Source: Candidatus Nitromaritima sp. SCGC AAA288-L16 (lineage in GTDB: Bacteria > Nitrospinota > Nitrospinia > Nitrospinales > VA-1). Taken from it: DNA of 18,962 nt. Numbering within the stretch: the stretch's first letter is position 1; the number at the start of each line of letters is the position of its first letter. The position numbers and the translations under genes were made by a program. Location: assembly GCA_000372225.1 (NCBI GenBank), contig AQTY01000004.1, forward strand, positions 1 to 18,962, given 5' to 3'. This document shows positions 15,441-18,962 of the stretch, in pieces. The notes beneath the pieces were generated by a model. It saw nothing but the letters and a program-made list of their open reading frames with translations. It made no database searches and was not told where the DNA came from.

Positions 15441-15472
15441 AAAAAAGTGTGGACCTACCAAGTAAATAGGTC
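15441..15472 (-). terminator. Candidate intrinsic terminator after the LysM/M23 gene
   Basis: On the minus strand GACCTA and TAGGTC form a perfect six-base stem around a nine-base loop, followed after five bases by a run of T. It begins seven bases after the M23 stop codon. The offset T-run lowers confidence. It would separate the M23 gene from apt. Confidence 0.4.
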
Positions 15473-15478
15473 AGCTGT

Positions 15479-16231
15479 TTATTTTTTTGGTAAATAGTTG
15501 AGAGGGTTCATTGGACTAGAATCATTTCTAACCTCAAAGTGTAAATGCGGGCCCGTAGATCTCCCTGTACTTCCAACGGACGCTATCCTTTGGCCTTGTT
15601 TAACCATTTGATTTTTATATACATGAACATATGAATTATGAGCATAAACTGTCGTTAAATTACTCTTATGCTTGATGATTAGCATGAGACCATAACCCGT
15701 AGGACCCCATCCACTAAACATTATTTTACCCCTTGCAGCAGCAACTATCGGTGTTCCCTTACGAGCACCAATATCTATTCCATCATGGTGTCGCCCACTT
15801 CGACTACCGAATCTGGATGTTAATTGCCCTTTAACTGGCCAAATTAAAAATCCTTTTACCGCTTTGATATTTTTATTTGGTGTTTCTTTTTTATTTAGCT
15901 TTTTGTTTCTCTTTCTTTGTTTTTTTGTTAAAGCCTGTTTGTCTATACTGGTATCTACATTCAAAACCTGCCACGCTCCTGGAATCCATAATCGCGTCCC
16001 TATTTGAAGCTTACTTGGATTATAAATACCATTGATTCGTTTTAACCGATTTATCTCAACACCATACGCATGAGCAATAAAGTAAAGTGTTTGTCCTTTT
16101 TGAACTGTATGGTAAACCCCCTTCTGATTGGATCGTAAAATATCCAAGTTTTTTAAAATTTGGCATCCAGAAAGCATCGAAACCAAAAGTAAGAAAAGAG
16201 TAGTTCTAGCTAAATTATGAGGAAAGGTCAT
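15479..16231 (-). CDS. LysM-M23 peptidase lipoprotein (NlpD-like)
   Basis: The 250-aa protein has an N-terminal signal peptide ending in a lipobox (LSGC, C23), so it should be an envelope lipoprotein. A single LysM domain (about 39-85, YHTVQKGQTLYFIAHAYGV through WIPGA) binds peptidoglycan. A very basic linker (about 103-124) leads to an M23/LytM endopeptidase domain (127-250). All five zinc and catalytic positions are present: H149 and D153 in HDGID, H197 in YAHN, and H229 and H231 in HLHFE. Unlike degenerate E. coli NlpD/EnvC it therefore looks enzymatically active against peptidoglycan cross-bridges. It is transcribed divergently from the FG-GAP lipoprotein over a 123-bp region with a candidate promoter and palindrome. 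No clear Shine-Dalgarno precedes the ATG. It may act in cell separation or wall remodelling. Confidence 0.92.
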   Translation of the reverse strand: MTFPHNLARTTLFLLLVSMLSGCQILKNLDILRSNQKGVYHTVQKGQTLYFIAHAYGVEINRLKRINGIYNPSKLQIGTRLWIPGAWQVLNVDTSIDKQALTKKQRKRNKKLNKKETPNKNIKAVKGFLIWPVKGQLTSRFGSRSGRHHDGIDIGARKGTPIVAAARGKIMFSGWGPTGYGLMLIIKHKSNLTTVYAHNSYVHVYKNQMVKQGQRIASVGSTGRSTGPHLHFEVRNDSSPMNPLNYLPKK

Positions 16232-16267
16232 ACGTAATAGGCTTAAGCGCTCAATAATTTTTTAAAA

Positions 16268-16295
16268 ATTTTAACACCCGACTCTTAAGAGTCAA
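16268..16295 (-). promoter_or_regulatory. Candidate sigma70-type promoter of the LysM/M23 gene
   Basis: On the minus strand TTGACT (16290-16295) and TAAAAT (16268-16273) are spaced by 16 bases; each is one mismatch from consensus. The start would lie about 30 bases before the ATG at 16231. The 14-bp palindrome at 16280-16293 overlaps its -35 box and spacer. Confidence 0.45.
16280..16293. promoter_or_regulatory. Perfect 14-bp palindrome, possible operator
   Basis: GACTCTTAAGAGTC reads the same on both strands. It sits in the M23 promoter, overlapping the -35 box and spacer, in a divergent region where a dimeric regulator could control the M23 side and perhaps the FG-GAP side. No regulator gene is seen nearby. 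It could also be a transcript hairpin or chance. Confidence 0.35.
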
Positions 16296-16319
16296 GTTTC
16301 ATCAATCCCGCAGTCAAGC

Positions 16320-16348
16320 TTTACACACTTTGAAGCATAGGGTATAAA
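16320..16348 (+). promoter_or_regulatory. Candidate sigma70-type promoter of the FG-GAP lipoprotein gene
   Basis: TTTACA (16320-16325) and TATAAA (16343-16348) are separated by 17 bases; each is one mismatch from consensus. The expected start falls at about 16355, the annotated ATG, so the transcript would be leaderless or translation would begin at the second ATG at 16364. Confidence 0.45.
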
Positions 16349-16354
16349 CAGTTC

Positions 16355-17536
16355 ATGTTTCGAATGCTCACCAACCATATAGCTTCTCTAAAAAGATATT
16401 CTTTTTTCTCTAAATTATTTCTTGGGCTCACTACAGTTCTTTTTTCTTCCTCGTGTGTTCAGAGCGAACCCGCACCCGACTTATTCTCCTTACCAACAAT
16501 ATATAAGGTAGGAAAAAAACCGGACGAACTAAGAGCTCGCGATATGAACATGGATGGCTTTCCTGATATTCTTGTGTCTAATTCCGGTAGTGATACTTTA
16601 AGTTATTTTGAAGCAATCGGCGACGGTACCTTTAAAAAACCTTTCACTATGAACACCGGACGCGAACCTTTAGCATTTGAAGTAGGCGACTTTAATGGAG
16701 ACAAAATTCTAGATATTGCAGTCAGTAATTATGGTGATGGCAATATATCTATCATTCTTGGACAAAAAGACGGTGTCTTTAAAAAAAAATCAAATATAAA
16801 AGTAGGACGCCTTCCTATTGCTGTATCAGTTGGTGATTTTGATAACGACGAAAAACTAGATTTAGCCATTACGCTTCGGTTTGATAAATTAGTTATTTTT
16901 CTTGGCATAGGCGATGGTAGTTTTAAACCGGGTGAAGTATACAAAGCATCTGGCACCCCTTCTTATATGAGCGTTGGAGACTTTGATAACGATAAGAACT
17001 TAGATATAGCAGTCGCATTTAATGGAGTCCGAGTAAATTTCATTCGCCTGTTTCATGGAAATGGCGATGGCACTTTCAAACCCCCAGTTAAAGTATTAGG
17101 TGGTAAACAGTCGGCTTTCATCACTCAGTATGATATCAACAATGATGGTAGAAATGATTTGATTACTTCTAGTACTATGAACGATGTAATTAAAATATTT
17201 CTTAACAATGGAGGAAATGGATTCATTTCTCTTGAAGACGCTGCTGCCGAAAAAGGCCCAGAGTACATCGTTCCAGGAGACTTTACCGGCGACAATATTC
17301 CTGACCTTGCGGTAGCTAATCGAAGAGATGCCTCTATTTCTATTTTACAAGGGAGGGGGAATGGAACCTTTATTTTCCCTCACTTCAACTACCCTACTGG
17401 AACCAACGCAAGAGCCATGGTCGGGGCGGATTTTAATGACGATGGCCTAACTGATTTAGCCTTACTCATTTACGACAAGCAAATGCTGGAAATTATTTTA
17501 AGGAAAAATAGTCTTCCTGACCAAATTGATTTTTGA
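16355..17536 (+). CDS. FG-GAP/VCBS repeat lipoprotein, predicted seven-bladed beta-propeller
   Basis: The 393-aa protein has a basic N-terminus, a hydrophobic stretch and Cys at position 34 (FSSSC), fitting an exported lipoprotein. Behind it are seven repeats with a Ca-binding-like DxNxDxxxD loop: DMNMDGFPD (63), DFNGDKILD (112), DFDNDEKLD (161), DFDNDKNLD (209), DINNDGRND (260), DFTGDNIPD (309) and DFNDDGLTD (359). The spacing is a steady 48-51 residues, as in one blade each of a seven-bladed integrin-alpha-like propeller. Such proteins act in adhesion or ligand binding at the surface; no enzyme domain is visible. It diverges from the LysM/M23 gene. The start could be the ATG at 16355 or at 16364 (three codons later). 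The function is inferred only from the fold. Confidence 0.85.
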   Translation: MFRMLTNHIASLKRYSFFSKLFLGLTTVLFSSSCVQSEPAPDLFSLPTIYKVGKKPDELRARDMNMDGFPDILVSNSGSDTLSYFEAIGDGTFKKPFTMNTGREPLAFEVGDFNGDKILDIAVSNYGDGNISIILGQKDGVFKKKSNIKVGRLPIAVSVGDFDNDEKLDLAITLRFDKLVIFLGIGDGSFKPGEVYKASGTPSYMSVGDFDNDKNLDIAVAFNGVRVNFIRLFHGNGDGTFKPPVKVLGGKQSAFITQYDINNDGRNDLITSSTMNDVIKIFLNNGGNGFISLEDAAAEKGPEYIVPGDFTGDNIPDLAVANRRDASISILQGRGNGTFIFPHFNYPTGTNARAMVGADFNDDGLTDLALLIYDKQMLEIILRKNSLPDQIDF

Positions 17537-17558
17537 GTTCTTCCTAGTCACCTGCATT

Positions 17559-18494
17559 TCATCTACGACTCATCAAAAGCAGCTTTATTTTTAAAGATAA
17601 AGAATCATCAACCGTGTCGGAGCCTTTAAGGTGACGAAATGTAGAGCGAAATAATCCCGCTAAAAAAACTATCTTGTAAAGGAATCGTAGCGCCAGATTC
17701 CAAAAATAGGAATAATATTTAGAATAAAAATATAGATCGCTTTTATATGCCTCCACAATAACTTTTTCACGGTGATTATCTTGGTGTGTGCTTTGGCCAT
17801 GTAGATGCTGAACTGAAGTTTCCTGAAAAAAACATATTTTTTTTCCACCTTGTCTGGCTCTTCTGCAAAGGTCGTCTTCCTCATTGTATAAAAAATAATT
17901 TTCATCCATCAACCCAATCAACTCAAACAATTCTCTTTCTGCAACAAAACAACAACCAGAAATCACTTGAACCTCGTTTGCTTTCATTTTATCCATTTTT
18001 TTCAATTCGAGAGATAGATCATAAAGGTCTAGTATTTTTAATACTGCATCTCGTGGAGTATCTTCCCACAGACGAATAGGACAGGGCTGATTGCTTTGAT
18101 CAGTAATTCCACATCCAAGAATTGAAAACTCTGGGTTCGCCTGCATATAGGTATTAATTTTTTTAAAACTATTTTCGGTTAACATGGTGTCCGGATTCAA
18201 AAAAACAATCTTTCTACCTTTGGACAAAATAATTCCTTGGTTATTGGCTGCCGAAAAACCACGATTATATTTATTGGCAATCACCTTAACATCGTGAAAC
18301 TTTTTAGTGACAACTTCCACCGTTCCATCCTCCGATGCGTTATCCACAACTATAACTTCATAGCTAATTTCCTTGGTATGCTTTTGCACCGAACTCAAAC
18401 AACGCAAAAGAATCTCGCGTGTATTAAAGCTTACTATTACAATCGAAATATCTATTACTGCAGATTGTGAGAATTTAAATTCGGGGGAAGTCAA
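17559..18494 (-). CDS. Glycosyltransferase family 2 (rhamnosyltransferase-like)
   Basis: The 311-aa GT-A enzyme starts its nucleotide-sugar-binding fold at DISIVIVSFN (about 15-24), with EVIVVDNASEDGT (46-58), NRGFSAANNQG (77-87) and the metal-binding FLNPDT (98-103; DxD-like). A later NEEDDLCRR motif is the usual acceptor-side acidic patch, and a C-terminal hydrophobic segment (about 265-285) may anchor it to the membrane. The pattern matches WbbL-type rhamnosyltransferases of O-antigen, capsule and glycolipid pathways, though the donor cannot be told. The only plausible start near the fold is TTG at 18494, with a weak AGGT upstream, so the exact N-terminus is uncertain. It follows the radical SAM/SPASM gene at the window edge after about 111 bp and converges on the FG-GAP gene. 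Confidence 0.85.
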   Translation of the reverse strand: MTSPEFKFSQSAVIDISIVIVSFNTREILLRCLSSVQKHTKEISYEVIVVDNASEDGTVEVVTKKFHDVKVIANKYNRGFSAANNQGIILSKGRKIVFLNPDTMLTENSFKKINTYMQANPEFSILGCGITDQSNQPCPIRLWEDTPRDAVLKILDLYDLSLELKKMDKMKANEVQVISGCCFVAERELFELIGLMDENYFLYNEEDDLCRRARQGGKKICFFQETSVQHLHGQSTHQDNHREKVIVEAYKSDLYFYSKYYSYFWNLALRFLYKIVFLAGLFRSTFRHLKGSDTVDDSLSLKIKLLLMSRR

Positions 18495-18605
18495 GAATTT
18501 TACCTATCGGATTTACTGGAGAGAAAATGTTCTTAATTATTTTTAAAAATAGAGTAGCGATATCCCTCTAAAAATGTGATGACTCTCTATCTACGTTCAA
18601 ATTTT

Positions 18606-18962
18606 CTAACCCATGATAAATTTTCGATCTTCACGAAAACTACCATCTTTATTGTAATATTCTTTCAAATCATGCCAACTCAAATGAATGTCGCAATTCT
18701 GACAAAGGGGAACTTCAAATCTCTTCCTTCTTACCATCTGGTTTCGAAAATTTTTCATCTTCGGGCCATTCCATATTTTGCTAATGGAATCTGATTTTAA
18801 ATCACCAACAATTGTTTGTGAAAACATATCTGCACAACACAGAACCACACTGCCATCCCAGTAAACGACCATCCATTTCCACAACTGTGTACACGGAGCA
18901 ATATTCGTCTGATTAAATCGTTTATGTGTAAATTGGGTTTTACTAGTTTTTGGAATTTCATA
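18606..18962 (-). CDS. Radical SAM/SPASM protein, C-terminal part (5' end outside the window)
   Basis: The frame is open from the TAG at 18606 to the window edge, giving the last 118 residues of a longer protein. They form a SPASM domain: APCTQLW, a WDGSVVLCCADM segment, GDLKSDSISKIWN (matching 'GNL....i.eiWn') and a final PLCQNCD Cys pair. The radical SAM core with its CxxxCxxC would lie beyond 18962. The TTG at 18884 is not a true start, since the frame and SPASM homology continue upstream. It precedes a GT2 gene on the same strand, echoing the GT9 and radical SAM/SPASM pair at 6815-9099. The substrate is unknown. Confidence 0.85.
   Translation of the reverse strand, partial: YEIPKTSKTQFTHKRFNQTNIAPCTQLWKWMVVYWDGSVVLCCADMFSQTIVGDLKSDSISKIWNGPKMKNFRNQMVRRKRFEVPLCQNCDIHLSWHDLKEYYNKDGSFREDRKFIMG

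Noticed and set aside
18606..18884. A complete 92-aa gene starting at TTG 18884
   Set aside because: The frame and SPASM homology (APC motif) continue upstream to the window edge, so this is the end of a longer gene.
1..18962. CRISPR array, tRNA/rRNA genes, insertion sequence or prophage
   Set aside because: I saw no regularly spaced repeats, cloverleaf-like segments, transposase or integrase genes, or long terminal inverted repeats.

Overview
The window is bacterial, AT-rich and densely coded, with many A/T homopolymers. A diderm envelope is suggested by a GT9 (heptosyltransferase-type) enzyme, two predicted lipoproteins with lipobox-like cysteines, and an NlpD-like LysM/M23 protein. The sequence alone does not fix the phylum. 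The mnmG + DUF4911 + apt neighbourhood and the radical-SAM-rich lipid-like cluster would fit a deltaproteobacterium-like or Nitrospinota-like marine lineage, but this is a weak inference.

Layout. (1) 67-1605 (+): a divergent PurH (AICAR formyltransferase/IMP cyclohydrolase) homologue. (2) 12431 down to 1759 (-): nine consecutive genes on one strand. In transcription order they are a FabF-type ketosynthase, an acyl carrier protein, a CrtI/phytoene-desaturase-like FAD oxidoreductase, a GT9 glycosyltransferase, a radical SAM/SPASM protein, a membrane-anchored phosphodiesterase fused to a SAM methyltransferase, a B12-binding-type radical SAM enzyme, a two-helix membrane protein and a YdjM/DUF457-like membrane protein. 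Two junctions are a 4-base overlap and a 1-base gap, so at least those pairs are translationally linked. The 140-180 bp gaps elsewhere could hold internal promoters. (3) 12432-12731: a 300-bp divergent intergenic region with two tiny ORFs carrying good Shine-Dalgarno sites on the ketosynthase side. (4) 12732-14832 (+): mnmG followed by a DUF4911-like gene. (5) 16231 down to 14867 (-): LysM/M23 lipoprotein, then apt. (6) 16355-17536 (+): a seven-repeat FG-GAP/VCBS propeller lipoprotein. It diverges from the M23 gene across a short region with two good sigma70-like promoters and a 14-bp perfect palindrome. (7) 18962 down to 17559 (-): the C-terminal part of a radical SAM/SPASM protein cut by the window edge, then a GT2 glycosyltransferase.

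The part most worth attention is region 2. A stand-alone ketosynthase and ACP beside a desaturase-like flavoenzyme, two different radical SAM enzymes, a methyltransferase fused to an alkaline-phosphatase-superfamily domain, a glycosyltransferase and membrane proteins look like a biosynthetic cluster for an unusual acyl or polyene-type lipid or glycolipid. The gene types overlap with those discussed for ladderane-type and other non-canonical lipid clusters. There is no ketoreductase or dehydratase in the window, so the KS/ACP would have to borrow those steps from housekeeping fatty-acid synthesis. The product is not inferable from the sequence.
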